NCBI GenBank assembly: GCA_003279715.1
Contig: QCGY01000009.1
Coordinates: 1-49,214, forward strand
Direction of reading: 5' to 3'
Source of the DNA: Pelagibacteraceae bacterium AG-390-D18
GTDB lineage: Bacteria; Pseudomonadota; Alphaproteobacteria; Pelagibacterales; Pelagibacteraceae
DNA: 49,214 nt
Part shown: piece after piece, positions 1-9,220 of the stretch
How the letters are laid out: each line of letters starts with the position of its first letter
Numbering within the stretch: position 1 is the first letter of the stretch
The notes under the pieces: model-generated
Databases searched by the model: none
Told to the model about the DNA's origin: nothing
What the model saw: only the letters and a program-made list of their open reading frames with translations
Program-made: the position numbers and the translations under genes

Positions 1-534
1 AAAGAAATGTATGAATGGGTAAAACCGAAGTGTGTCATCCCTGTTCATGGAGAGCACAGACATATGATTGAACATATAAAATTTGCTAAAGAAATGAATG
101 TACCAAACCCTGTCCAAGTAGAAAACGGTGATATTGTTAAGTTATATCCAGGCAAACCTGAGATATATGATAAAGCACCAAGTGGTAGGCTTTATATAGA
201 TGGAAATGTTAGTGTAGTCGAAGATGCTCAATCGATTAAAGATAGAAAAAATTTAAGTGCCAATGGATATATTGAGGCTACTGTATTAATTACTCCAAAA
301 GGCAACATTCATAAAAGACCAGTTTTAACTTTTAGAGGTATTCCTGTTGAGGATACTGAAGAGTTTGTTTATGGACTAGAGGATGCAATTGAAGAGATTA
401 CAAGAACTTTTAGATTGGGAAGTAAACAACAAGAACATAATTTAATAGATGCTCTTAAGATAGCATGTAGAAAATTTTCAAAAGAAAAAACTGGAAAAAA
501 ACCTTTCACAAATATTAACTTAGTAAGAATTTAA
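1..534 (+). CDS. rnj: Ribonuclease J, C-terminal part (5' end outside window)
   Basis: The reading frame is open from base 1 and ends at TAA 532-534, giving about 177 residues of what is normally a protein of about 550. The motif VIPVHGEHRHM near the start matches the last conserved metallo-beta-lactamase/beta-CASP motif of RNase J (PVHGE-RH), followed by the linker and C-terminal domain. RNase J is a metal-dependent 5'-3' exo- and endonuclease of RNA maturation and decay. An in-frame ATG at base 7 is internal to the conserved motif region and is not the real start. In many Alphaproteobacteria rnj lies after the nuo operon and before DUF1467-proS-lolCD-dnaE, and the same order continues here. 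Its stop overlaps the next start by one base (TAATG). Confidence 0.9.
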   Translation, partial: KEMYEWVKPKCVIPVHGEHRHMIEHIKFAKEMNVPNPVQVENGDIVKLYPGKPEIYDKAPSGRLYIDGNVSVVEDAQSIKDRKNLSANGYIEATVLITPKGNIHKRPVLTFRGIPVEDTEEFVYGLEDAIEEITRTFRLGSKQQEHNLIDALKIACRKFSKEKTGKKPFTNINLVRI

Positions 535-779
535 TGAGCATCACAGGCTTAGCAATAATCTACATAATCATTTGGTGGATAGTTTTTTTTGCTATCTTGC
601 CTATTGATGTAAACAGAACAAAAATAGTTAAAATTGATGGTGAGGACCCTGGATCACCTGAAAACCCAAAAATGCTAAAAAAATTCCTTTATTGCACAGT
701 AATAACGACTGTTATTTTTATAATAATTTATCTATTAATAAAATTTGAATATTTAAATTTAAGAAATATTATTAACTAA
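534..779 (+). CDS. DUF1467 family small membrane protein
   Basis: A protein of 81 residues with two predicted membrane segments (about residues 4-24 and 53-74) separated by a short polar loop containing DGEDPGSPENPKMLKKF. This loop (G-DPG-P--P----KF) and the N-terminal IIWWIVFFAILPI segment are the hallmarks of the alphaproteobacterial DUF1467 family. No biochemical function is known to me. The ATG overlaps the rnj stop by one base and the stop lies one base before proS, so it is almost certainly co-transcribed with both. The family is repeatedly found beside proS and lolCD, which hints at an envelope role, but that is inference only. Confidence 0.85.
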   Translation: MSITGLAIIYIIIWWIVFFAILPIDVNRTKIVKIDGEDPGSPENPKMLKKFLYCTVITTVIFIIIYLLIKFEYLNLRNIIN

Positions 780-780
780 G

Positions 781-2115
781 ATGCTTTTATCAAAATCTTT
801 TATTCCAATTTTAAAGAATAATCCTTCAGAGGCAAAAATTAAATCTCATCAATTAATGTTGAGAGTAGGAATGATCAAACAAGCTTCTGCAGGTATTTAT
901 TCTTGGTTACCTCTTGGATTTAAAGTGATGAAAAAAATCGAAGCTATTGTAAGACAAGAACAAGACAAAATTGGTGCACAAGAAATCTTAATGCCTACAA
1001 TTCAATCAAGTGAAATTTGGAAAGAGAGTGGAAGATACGATGATTATGGAGAGGAAATGCTCAGAATTAAAGATCGTCAAGATAGAGAAATGCTTTACGG
1101 ACCAACTAACGAAGAACAAGTAACTGAAATTTTTAGATCCTCATTTAAATCTTATAAATCATTACCTCAACTTTTATATCATATACAATGGAAATTTAGA
1201 GATGAGATAAGACCTCGATTTGGAATCATGAGAGGAAGGGAATTTTATATGAAAGATGCATATTCATTTGATGTTACAGATGAAGATGCATTTTATTCTT
1301 ATAATAAATTTTTCTTATCATACTTAAGAACTTTCAAAAGATTATCATTAACAGCTATTCCAATGGCTGCTGACACTGGTCCTATTGGAGGGAATTTATC
1401 TCATGAGTTTATAATTTTGGCCGATACAGGTGAAAGTAAAATTTTTACTGACAAAAGAATTTTTGATTTAACTAGTGAAGGTACTAATTTGGAAAAATCA
1501 TCCTTAGAACAAATGCGTAAAAAATATGAGCAGTTTTATTCAGTAACAGATGAAAAATTTAACAAAGATGAATTCGAGAAAATGGTTTCAGAAGAAAATA
1601 GATTGATAACAAAAGGTATTGAGGTAGGTCACATATTTTATTTTGGTGACAAATATTCAAAGTCTATGGATACTGCAGTTGATCTTCCTGGAGGTAAAAA
1701 AGATTTTGTTAAAATGGGCTCTTACGGAATTGGTGTATCAAGGTTAGTAGGGGCAATAATTGAGGCTAAATATGATGATAAAAACGAAATCATGAAATGG
1801 CCATTGTCTGTTGCTCCATATGACATTGCTTTAATACCTATGATAAATAAGAATGATACTACCGCTTTAGAAAAAGCAAATAATATAAATTCTGAACTAA
1901 TAAAAAATAGTATTGAAGCAATCATTGATGATACTGATGAAAACTATTCATCTAAAACAAAAAAGATGAATTTAATTGGAGCTCCGTATCAAATTATTAT
2001 AGGAAAAAAATCTGAGGGTGATCTTCTTGAATTTAAGGAGACAGGTGGTGAAACTCAGAATTTTAGTTTAGATAAAATAATAGAAATTATAAAAAAACAA
2101 AAAGCTTCAAATTGA
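781..2115 (+). CDS. proS: Prolyl-tRNA synthetase (short, editing-domain-less form)
   Basis: A class II aminoacyl-tRNA synthetase of 444 residues that charges tRNA-Pro with proline in the cytoplasm. Class II motif 2 is visible around residues 138-165 (FRDEIRPRFG followed by REFYMKDAYSF), and motif 3 around 312-325 (GSYGIGVSRLVGA). The C-terminal anticodon-binding domain starts near residue 345 (SVAPYDIALIPM). The length is well below the roughly 570 residues of the E. coli type, because the large editing insertion between motifs 2 and 3 is missing. This short form is usual in Alphaproteobacteria. The start lies one base after the DUF1467 stop, and the TGA overlaps the TTG start of the next gene, so the genes form one operon. 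Confidence 0.97.
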   Translation: MLLSKSFIPILKNNPSEAKIKSHQLMLRVGMIKQASAGIYSWLPLGFKVMKKIEAIVRQEQDKIGAQEILMPTIQSSEIWKESGRYDDYGEEMLRIKDRQDREMLYGPTNEEQVTEIFRSSFKSYKSLPQLLYHIQWKFRDEIRPRFGIMRGREFYMKDAYSFDVTDEDAFYSYNKFFLSYLRTFKRLSLTAIPMAADTGPIGGNLSHEFIILADTGESKIFTDKRIFDLTSEGTNLEKSSLEQMRKKYEQFYSVTDEKFNKDEFEKMVSEENRLITKGIEVGHIFYFGDKYSKSMDTAVDLPGGKKDFVKMGSYGIGVSRLVGAIIEAKYDDKNEIMKWPLSVAPYDIALIPMINKNDTTALEKANNINSELIKNSIEAIIDDTDENYSSKTKKMNLIGAPYQIIIGKKSEGDLLEFKETGGETQNFSLDKIIEIIKKQKASN

Positions 2116-3347
2116 TTTCTACGTTAGAAAAAGAAATTACTTTTAGATTTTTAAAAGCTAGAAAAAAAGATGGCTTTTTAAATGTTATATCAATTTTTTC
2201 CTTTATAGGTATTAGTCTCGGTGTTGCTGTTTTAATAATTGTTATGTCTGTTATGAATGGATTTCGAACAGAATTAATAAATAAGATAGTAGGTTTTAAC
2301 CCCCATATAACAGTAAAATCTTATGACAGTAATGGGATTGATCGAAATAAACTAGATAACAATAATTTAAAACTTATTACTAAAAATTTGATTTTTAGCA
2401 ACTCTGGTGAAGCCATTATTTTAAAAAATGATACTTCAAAAGGTATAGTATTAAGAGGATATCAAGCTAAAGAATTTTCTAATTTAACAATAATTAAAAA
2501 TGATAAATTCAAAGGTGATAATTCTAAATTAGATAAAAATTCTATATCTATAGGTAACGAACTAAGTTTTAGTTTGGGTCTTAAGATTAAAGATAAAATT
2601 ACTATTATGTCACCTTCAGGAGTTGAAACTATTATTGGTAGTATGCCAAAACAAAAGACTTTTGAAATAACTTCAATTTTTAATAGTGGATTAGCAGATT
2701 TTGATAACAATATAGCTCTTATTAATTTAGATACATTAGATGATTTTTTTGGTTTTGATCAAAAAGATAGAAACTTAGAAATATATTTAAATGATCCTAA
2801 AAATATAGACTCACAAAAACAAATAGTTCAAAAAATTTTTGATCAAGAATTTATTTATACATGGGCAGACATGAATAGTTCTTTGTTTTCAGCATTAAAG
2901 GTTGAAAGAAATGTAATGTTTATAATATTATCTTTAATAATTATTGTTGCTGCATTTAATATTATATCTGGATTGACAATTTTAGTTAAAAATAAAACAA
3001 GGGATATTGCTATTTTAAAATCAATTGGTGTTTTAAATAAATCAATTGTTAAAATATTTTTTTTAATTGGGTTGATGATCGGAACATCAGCTACTATTTT
3101 TGGAATTTTCTTAGGAGTTACTTTTTCTTTATATATAGAGAATTTTAGGCAATTTTTAAGTTCAACTTTTAATATTAGTTTATTTCCTGAGGAAATTTAT
3201 TTTTTAAGTACTATGCCTTCTGAAATTAATCCTACTTCAATTCTGTTAATAGCGTTCTGTTCAATATTAATAACAATTATTGTTTCTATATTTCCTGCAT
3301 TTAAAGCTGCTAATTTAGATCCAATTAAAGCATTAAAATATGAATAA
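2112..3347 (+). CDS. lolC: LolC/LolE-type lipoprotein-releasing ABC permease
   Basis: An inner-membrane permease of 411 residues with the MacB/FtsX fold. One membrane helix lies near residues 24-48, a large periplasmic domain spans about 50-265, and three helices follow near 273-295, 315-340 and 377-400. The N-terminal pattern (LEKEITFRFLKARKKDGFLNVISIFSFIGI, only part conserved) and VMSVMNGFR match LolC/E. With LolD it extracts lipoproteins from the inner membrane for transfer to LolA. The chosen start is TTG at 2112 inside the proS stop (TTGA); it reproduces the usual family N-terminus and no later start does. Only one permease gene is present, so a homodimer (LolF-like) is likely rather than LolC plus LolE, unless a second copy lies elsewhere. 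Confidence 0.9.
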   Translation: MISTLEKEITFRFLKARKKDGFLNVISIFSFIGISLGVAVLIIVMSVMNGFRTELINKIVGFNPHITVKSYDSNGIDRNKLDNNNLKLITKNLIFSNSGEAIILKNDTSKGIVLRGYQAKEFSNLTIIKNDKFKGDNSKLDKNSISIGNELSFSLGLKIKDKITIMSPSGVETIIGSMPKQKTFEITSIFNSGLADFDNNIALINLDTLDDFFGFDQKDRNLEIYLNDPKNIDSQKQIVQKIFDQEFIYTWADMNSSLFSALKVERNVMFIILSLIIIVAAFNIISGLTILVKNKTRDIAILKSIGVLNKSIVKIFFLIGLMIGTSATIFGIFLGVTFSLYIENFRQFLSSTFNISLFPEEIYFLSTMPSEINPTSILLIAFCSILITIIVSIFPAFKAANLDPIKALKYE

Positions 3348-4014
3348 TTTTTTAAGATTAAAAAATATTTCTAAGTACTTTAACAATGAAAAGAAAATTA
3401 AAGTTTTAAAAGATCTATCTTATGATTTTAATAAAGGGAAAACTTATGCATTAATGGGTCCTTCTGGGTCTGGAAAATCGACATTACTAAATTTGATATC
3501 TTTAATAGACAGACCTACTTATGGATCTATTAAATATAATGATGATAATGTTAATTTCACTAATAACAAAAAAAACGATATCTTTAGAGCTAAAAATATT
3601 GGTATAGTTTATCAGCAAAATAATTTACTTCCTGATTTTACAGCATTAGAAAATATTTATTTAGCAAACTTATCTATAAATAATAAAGACCAAGCTGTAA
3701 AAAAAGCAAAAGTTTTATTAAGAAAAATAGGTTTATCAAATAGGTCAAATCATTTTCCTTCCCAACTATCTGGTGGTGAATGTCAACGTGTAGCTATAGC
3801 TAGAGCAATTATTAATGATCCAGATATAATTCTTGCTGATGAGCCTACTGGAAGTTTAGATTTAGATACAGCCAAAGAAATATTTCAACTTTTAAATAAC
3901 CAAAAAAAACCTAACAGACTTATTATATTTGCAACCCATAATAGATTTTTTGCCAATAAGGCAGATTGCCTTTTGGAGATGGCAAATGGTAGTGTAAAAA
4001 CTATTAATGCCTGA
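3340..4014 (+). CDS. lolD: Lipoprotein-releasing system ATPase LolD
   Basis: An ABC ATPase of 224 residues. The Walker A motif GPSGSGKST is at residues 40-48, the Q-loop lies in YQQNNLLPDFTALENI, the signature [14 protein letters not shown] begins near 143, and the Walker B motif ILADEPTG is near 164-171, followed by the H-loop THN. The Q-loop continuation and the overall size fit the LolD/MacB-like branch. Its start overlaps the permease stop by eight bases and its stop overlaps dnaE by eight bases, so translation is probably coupled. It supplies energy for lipoprotein release by the adjacent LolC/E-type permease at the inner membrane. Confidence 0.95.
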   Translation: MNNFLRLKNISKYFNNEKKIKVLKDLSYDFNKGKTYALMGPSGSGKSTLLNLISLIDRPTYGSIKYNDDNVNFTNNKKNDIFRAKNIGIVYQQNNLLPDFTALENIYLANLSINNKDQAVKKAKVLLRKIGLSNRSNHFPSQLSGGECQRVAIARAIINDPDIILADEPTGSLDLDTAKEIFQLLNNQKKPNRLIIFATHNRFFANKADCLLEMANGSVKTINA

Positions 4015-7000
4015 GTCTTCTAACCAAAATTTTAACCATCTAAAAATACATTCTCAATACTCTATTTGCGAAGGTGCTATAAAAATAGATGATTTACAAG
4101 ATTTTTCAAAATCAAATAAAATAAGATCATTAGCTCTATGTGATACCTCTAATTTATGTGGAGCATTAGAATTTGCTGAAAAAATTTCTAAAGTTGGGAC
4201 CCAACCAATTATTGGTACTCAAATAAATTTTAAATATGGTGATTGTATTGGTTTATTACCTCTGTTTGCGCTTAATGAGGAAGGCTATAAAAGAGTTATC
4301 AAGTTATCATCAACTTCATTCCTTGAGAACAATGAATTAGCAGATCCACACATAGATTTTAACAAATTATTAGATGACAGTACTGGTGTTGCTGTTTTTT
4401 CAGGAACCATTTTTGGATTATTTGGTGAACTATTTAATAAAGGAAAATTTAGTGAAATTTCTGAATTATATAAAAAACTAAAATTAAACTTTGGTGATCG
4501 ATTTTATATTGAAATACAAAGACACAATGATCAGAATGAATTAGGTTTTGAAAAATTTAACTTAAATAAATCATTAGAATTAGAAATCCCAATAATTGCA
4601 ACAAATGAAGTTTTTTATCTTGATAAAGATATGCATGAAGCACATGATGCATTGATATGTATCGGGAATAAAACTTATATTAATGAAAAATCAAGAATAA
4701 GATTAAGTGATCAACACTATTATAAAAATAATTCAGAAATGACAGAATTATTTGCAGATTTACCAGAAGCTTTAGAAAATAATTACAATTTTCCTTTAAG
4801 ATGTAATTTTAGGCCATTATTTTCAAACCCAGTTTTACCAAATATAAGTTCTGAAAAAGGAGGAAACGCTGATGACGTTTTAACAAAAGATTCTTTGCAT
4901 GGGTTAAAAATTAAATTTAATAAAGTTTTTGGTATTAAGACAAATGATCTTGAAAATAATAAAACATACCTAGACTACAAGGATAGATTGGATCATGAGT
5001 TATCAATAATAATACAAATGAAATATTCTAGTTATTTTCTTATTGTCTCTGATTATATTAAATGGGCAAAAAATAATGATATACCTGTCGGCCCTGGTAG
5101 AGGCTCTGGTGCTGGATCACTTGTTGCTTGGTGTCTTTCAATTACTGATGTTGACCCAATCAAATTTAATTTAATTTTTGAAAGATTTTTAAATCCTGAC
5201 CGTATTTCAATGCCAGACTTTGATATAGATTTTTGTGAGGATAAGAGAGATCTTGTTTTTGAATATTTGACAAAAAAATATCAAGATAGTGTCGCTCATA
5301 TTATTACCTTTGGAAAATTAAAAGCAAGAATGGTAATAAGAGACGTAGGAAGAGTATTAGGTTTACCTTATGGTTTTGTTGACAGTATTTCAAAAATGAT
5401 ACCATTTGATCCTTCTAGACCACAAAGTTTATCTCAATGTATAGCAGGTGAGCCAAGATTACAAAAACTTGTAAATGAAGATTCTAGAGTAAAAAAATTG
5501 ACTGAACTTTCTTTAAAACTTGAAGGTTTAAATCGTAACGTTGCAACACATGCTGCTGGTGTTGTTATAGCTGATAAAAAACTTACAGAAATTGTTCCAC
5601 TTTACAAAGATGTTTCAGCAAATTTGTTATTACCATCTACTCAATTTGATATGTATTCAGCAGAAAATGCAGGTCTTGTGAAATTCGATTTCTTAGGATT
5701 AAAAACATTAACTGTAATCAATAATACTCAAAAATTAGTCAAAAAAATTGATAAAGATTTTGACATAGAAAATATTAGTTATGAAGATCAAAAAGTGTTT
5801 GATGTATTATCAAGTGGTAACACGGTTGGATTATTCCAGGTTGAGAGCGCTGGAATGAGAGAAGCACTAGTTCAAATGAAACCCAATCATATCGAGGATA
5901 TTATTGCTTTAGTTGCTCTTTATAGACCGGGACCAATGAGCAATATTCCAACCTATAATGATTGTAAACATGGAAGACAAACTCCAGATTATCTTCACCC
6001 TTTATTAGAAGATATTTTAAAACCTACATACGGTGTAATCATTTACCAAGAACAAGTAATGCAAATAGCCCAGAAATTGTCTGGTTTTACAGCTGGACAA
6101 GCTGATCTTCTTAGAAGAGCAATGGGAAAAAAGAAAAGAGCAGAGTTAGAAAAACAAAAACAAGGTTTTATTGCTGGAGCATTAAAAAATGGAATAGCCA
6201 AAGATGTTGCTGCAGGAATATTTTTAAAAATAGAACCTTTTGCCGAATATGGTTTTAATAAAAGTCATGCAGCAGCCTATGCCATAATTTCTTATCAAAC
6301 TGCTTTCTTAAAAACTTATTATCCTAAAGAATTTATTGCTGCATCAATGACTATGGATATTTCAAATCAAAACAAGTTAAGTGAATTCTATGAGGAATTA
6401 AAAAGGTTAAATATTGAAATTACAAGACCGGATATTAATGAGTGTTTTGCTGATTTTAGAACAATTGGTAATAAATTTTATTATGCATTAGGTGGTATAA
6501 AAGCTGTAGGATATGAAGCTATCTCTAATGTTGTAAAGGAAAGAACTCAAAATGGAAAATTTCAATCTATAAATGATTTTTTAAATAGAGTTAACCCAAA
6601 GGATATGAATAAACTTCAGTTAGAAGGCTTGGTTAAAGCTGGAGCTTTTGATAATTTAAACAAAAATAGACAATCACTTTTCAACTCTATACCCAACTTC
6701 ATTTTAAAAACTAAAAATATATTTGAAAATAAATCAGCAAATCAAATAGATTTGTTTTCTGAGGAAGAAAATTCTCAAAATGATATTATTAATGAAATAG
6801 AGGATTGGAAATTTGAAGAACGTTTATCCAAAGAATTTGAAGCAGTTGGATTTTTCATATCAGATCATCCTCTCAATCAGTTTACAGAAATTTTTGATGA
6901 TTATAAGATCATTGAATATTCAGACTTTAATTTTAATGATGAAACAAGAGAAGCCAATATTGCAGCAACTTTGTTAAAAGTCCAAGAAAGAAAAACTGCT

Positions 7001-7423
7001 AAAGGTAATTCTTATGCTGTGCTAAAATTAACTGACTTAAGTAGTGTTTTTGAATTATTTATCTTTTCAGATATTTTAGAATTAAACCGAGAAATTTTGA
7101 AAGAGGGAAACTCTTTGCTATTAACTTTAGTTAAAAGTATTTCTAATGATGAAAACAGATTTAAAAGAATTAATGTGCAAAAAATAGGATCCCTCATGGA
7201 ACTTTTTAATAGCCCAATTAAAGAAGCTTCTTTTTATTTAAGTTCTAATGAAAATTTAGACATTATTTCAAAAACTCTTGTTGAAGAAGGTAATACTGAG
7301 GTTAATTTTAATATGGCTATTGATGATAAAACTTTGAAATTTAAACTTAAAAAAACTAGGAGTCTTGACCGAAAATCACTTAATCTTCTAAGAAAAAGAG
7401 AAATTTCTAGCACTATTAACTAA
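4007..7423 (+). CDS. dnaE: DNA polymerase III alpha subunit
   Basis: The replicative polymerase catalytic subunit, 1138 residues, a normal length for DnaE. An N-terminal PHP domain starts with HLKIHSQYS near residue 12. Palm motifs PGRGSGAG near 363 and PDFDIDF near 403 carry the catalytic aspartates. Further conserved blocks are ATHAAGVVIA near 518 and LYRPGPMSNIP near 640, followed by FAEYGFNKSHAAAYA and a C-terminal OB-fold/tail region. The first PHP motif reads H-L-K-I-H, as in E. coli (H-L-R-V-H), rather than the H-x-H-x-H of metal-binding PHP domains, so intrinsic PHP exonuclease activity is unlikely. It is the last gene of the operon; an intergenic leader for rpsB follows. Confidence 0.97.
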   Translation: MPESSNQNFNHLKIHSQYSICEGAIKIDDLQDFSKSNKIRSLALCDTSNLCGALEFAEKISKVGTQPIIGTQINFKYGDCIGLLPLFALNEEGYKRVIKLSSTSFLENNELADPHIDFNKLLDDSTGVAVFSGTIFGLFGELFNKGKFSEISELYKKLKLNFGDRFYIEIQRHNDQNELGFEKFNLNKSLELEIPIIATNEVFYLDKDMHEAHDALICIGNKTYINEKSRIRLSDQHYYKNNSEMTELFADLPEALENNYNFPLRCNFRPLFSNPVLPNISSEKGGNADDVLTKDSLHGLKIKFNKVFGIKTNDLENNKTYLDYKDRLDHELSIIIQMKYSSYFLIVSDYIKWAKNNDIPVGPGRGSGAGSLVAWCLSITDVDPIKFNLIFERFLNPDRISMPDFDIDFCEDKRDLVFEYLTKKYQDSVAHIITFGKLKARMVIRDVGRVLGLPYGFVDSISKMIPFDPSRPQSLSQCIAGEPRLQKLVNEDSRVKKLTELSLKLEGLNRNVATHAAGVVIADKKLTEIVPLYKDVSANLLLPSTQFDMYSAENAGLVKFDFLGLKTLTVINNTQKLVKKIDKDFDIENISYEDQKVFDVLSSGNTVGLFQVESAGMREALVQMKPNHIEDIIALVALYRPGPMSNIPTYNDCKHGRQTPDYLHPLLEDILKPTYGVIIYQEQVMQIAQKLSGFTAGQADLLRRAMGKKKRAELEKQKQGFIAGALKNGIAKDVAAGIFLKIEPFAEYGFNKSHAAAYAIISYQTAFLKTYYPKEFIAASMTMDISNQNKLSEFYEELKRLNIEITRPDINECFADFRTIGNKFYYALGGIKAVGYEAISNVVKERTQNGKFQSINDFLNRVNPKDMNKLQLEGLVKAGAFDNLNKNRQSLFNSIPNFILKTKNIFENKSANQIDLFSEEENSQNDIINEIEDWKFEERLSKEFEAVGFFISDHPLNQFTEIFDDYKIIEYSDFNFNDETREANIAATLLKVQERKTAKGNSYAVLKLTDLSSVFELFIFSDILELNREILKEGNSLLLTLVKSISNDENRFKRINVQKIGSLMELFNSPIKEASFYLSSNENLDIISKTLVEEGNTEVNFNMAIDDKTLKFKLKKTRSLDRKSLNLLRKREISSTIN

Positions 7424-7430
7424 ATAAAAC

Positions 7431-7459
7431 TTGTCAATTTTAAAAATTATTAGTAAATA
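7431..7459 (+). promoter_or_regulatory. Candidate promoter for the rpsB operon
   Basis: TTGTCA at 7431-7436 matches the -35 consensus at five of six positions. A 17-base spacer later lies the weak -10-like TAAATA at 7454-7459. A start a few bases downstream would place the whole structured leader on the transcript. In DNA this AT-rich, -10-like hexamers are common, so this is only a candidate. Confidence 0.3.
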
Positions 7460-7476
7460 AAGCCTAATTAAATTAA

Positions 7477-7551
7477 CACGCACACAGTTGTTGGTTTTAT
7501 ACCTCCGGTCCTTAATTGGAAATTACTGTGGTGGCTTAACCGGGAATAAAT
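7477..7551 (+). ncRNA. rpsB leader: probable S2 autoregulatory RNA element
   Basis: The 128-base gap between dnaE and rpsB contains a conspicuously GC-richer block just ahead of the start codon. I see two complementary pairs: CACAGT (7483-7488) with ACTGTG (7525-7530), and CCGGT (7505-7509) with ACCGG (7539-7543). The second pair starts inside the loop of the first and ends outside it, which is the topology of a pseudoknot. Its 3' strand overlaps the only Shine-Dalgarno-like sequence, GGGA at 7542-7545, seven bases before the ATG. A published comparative study of Ca. P. ubique intergenic regions described a cis-regulatory RNA ahead of the ribosomal protein S2 gene, and rpsB leaders are S2-autoregulated in Gammaproteobacteria. 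The pairings given here are my own reading. Confidence 0.75.
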
Positions 7552-8367
7552 ATGAAAATACCTAACATATCAATACAACAATTATTAGAAGCAGGCGTTC
7601 ATCTTGGACATAAAACGTTAAGATGGAACCCAAAAATGAAAAAATACATTTTTGGAAAAAGAGACTCAATCCATATAATGGATTTAACTCAAACTTTAGA
7701 ATTAACCAAAATTGCTTTAGAGAAGATTTACACAACTATAGCAAATAACGGAAAAATTTTATTTGTATCTACTAAAAAACAAGCTTCAGAAGCTATTGCT
7801 GAAGTTGCCAAAGAAACAGATCAGTATTTTGTAAATTACAGATGGCTTGGTGGTATGCTTACTAACTGGGGAACTATATCTGGTTCTATTAAAAGAATGA
7901 AAAAATATGAAGCTGATCTAGTTGCCGAAAATAGAGGTTTTACAAAAAAAGAACTTCTGAAAATGAGTGTCAAAAAAGATAAGCTTGAAAGATCATTAGG
8001 AGGAATTGCCGAAATGAAAAAGACTCCTGATTTGGTTTTTATAATTGATACAAATTATGAGTCACTAGCGATCGCAGAATCTGTAAAATTAGGAATACCA
8101 ATAATTGCTATTCTTGATAGTAACTCTAATCCAGATAATATTGATTATCCAATACCTGGTAATGATGATGCGCGTAGATCTATAGATTTATATTGTAATT
8201 TAATTAAAGAGACTATTAATAACGCAAAAAGCTCAATTCCAGCTACTGAATCTAAAAAAGCTGATCAGGACACAAAAGAAAAAACTCAAGGAAAAACAGT
8301 TCAAGAAATTGATAGAGAAAAACTAGAAAAAAAATTTTCTAAAGATAAAAAGGAGACCTTAAATTAA
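7552..8367 (+). CDS. rpsB: 30S ribosomal protein S2
   Basis: 271 residues. The N-terminal S2 signature is intact: [19 protein letters not shown], then [17 protein letters not shown], and later [12 protein letters not shown] and PDLVFIID near residues 155-165. The lysine- and glutamate-rich C-terminal tail of about 40 residues after position 228 is a common alphaproteobacterial extension and is probably disordered. S2 binds the 30S head-body junction late in assembly and can repress its own mRNA. The ATG is preceded by the structured leader described separately. A Shine-Dalgarno for tsf (AAGGAG at 8350-8355) lies within its last codons, and the two genes are separated by one base. Confidence 0.98.
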   Translation: MKIPNISIQQLLEAGVHLGHKTLRWNPKMKKYIFGKRDSIHIMDLTQTLELTKIALEKIYTTIANNGKILFVSTKKQASEAIAEVAKETDQYFVNYRWLGGMLTNWGTISGSIKRMKKYEADLVAENRGFTKKELLKMSVKKDKLERSLGGIAEMKKTPDLVFIIDTNYESLAIAESVKLGIPIIAILDSNSNPDNIDYPIPGNDDARRSIDLYCNLIKETINNAKSSIPATESKKADQDTKEKTQGKTVQEIDREKLEKKFSKDKKETLN

Positions 8368-8368
8368 T

Positions 8369-9220
8369 ATGAGTGATATTGAAAATGTTAAAAAATTAAG
8401 AGAAGTAACTGGAGCAGGGTTTAAAGATTGTAATCTTGCAATAAAAGAGTCTGCTGGAGACATTGATAAAGCTATTGAAATTTTGCGTGTAAAGGGAATT
8501 TCAAAAGCTTCAAAAAAAATGTCTAGAGATGCGAAAGAAGGTGTTGTTGCTGTTAGTGGTAATGAAACCAAAACATCAGTTATAGAAGTAAATTGTGAAA
8601 CAGACTTTGTTGCAAAAAATGAAGATTTCACAAATTTTGTTAAAGAGCTAAGTGAACTAAATAATGAAAAAAATTCTAATTTAGATGATTTAAAATGTTC
8701 CAAAATGAAAAATGGTGAAACAGTTGAAGATAATGTTGTGTCTTTAATTGCAAAAATTGGTGAAAAAATCACAATTGGTAAAGCAAAAACTATTGCAAAT
8801 AGTGGTACTATAAATAATCATTATTTACATACAGTTGTTAAAGATAATATTTCAAAATTAGCAGTTATTGTTTCTTTGGAAACAAAAGATAATTCTGATG
8901 CTGTTAAGAATTTTGGAAAACAACTATCTATGCATATTGCTGCTTCCAACCCATTAGCACTTACATCTGATTTAATTGACAAATCAGTTATAGATAAAGA
9001 GCAAGAATTAGTAACCGAGGAGTTAAAAAATTCTGGAAAACCTGAGGATATTGCAAAAAAAATTAGCTTAGGTAAAATGAATAAGTTTAAAGAAGAAAAT
9101 TCTCTTTTAACTCAAGCTTGGGTTATGGAGCCTAAAAAGAAGGTTCAAGATATAGTAAAAGAACTTTCTATTGCTGATTTAAATATAAAAGAATTTTATA
9201 GAATAAAGATTGGAGAGTAA
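8369..9220 (+). CDS. tsf: Elongation factor Ts
   Basis: 283 residues. It is the guanine-nucleotide exchange factor that regenerates EF-Tu-GTP. The N-terminal UBA-like domain carries [19 protein letters not shown], and the conserved EF-Tu contact TDFVAKN is near residues 77-83, followed by the two core subdomains; [11 protein letters not shown] is present near residue 190. The ATG is 13 bases after an AAGGAG in the end of rpsB. The stop TAA (9218-9220) is directly followed by the ATG of frr. In most Alphaproteobacteria pyrH stands between tsf and frr; here it does not. Confidence 0.98.
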   Translation: MSDIENVKKLREVTGAGFKDCNLAIKESAGDIDKAIEILRVKGISKASKKMSRDAKEGVVAVSGNETKTSVIEVNCETDFVAKNEDFTNFVKELSELNNEKNSNLDDLKCSKMKNGETVEDNVVSLIAKIGEKITIGKAKTIANSGTINNHYLHTVVKDNISKLAVIVSLETKDNSDAVKNFGKQLSMHIAASNPLALTSDLIDKSVIDKEQELVTEELKNSGKPEDIAKKISLGKMNKFKEENSLLTQAWVMEPKKKVQDIVKELSIADLNIKEFYRIKIGE

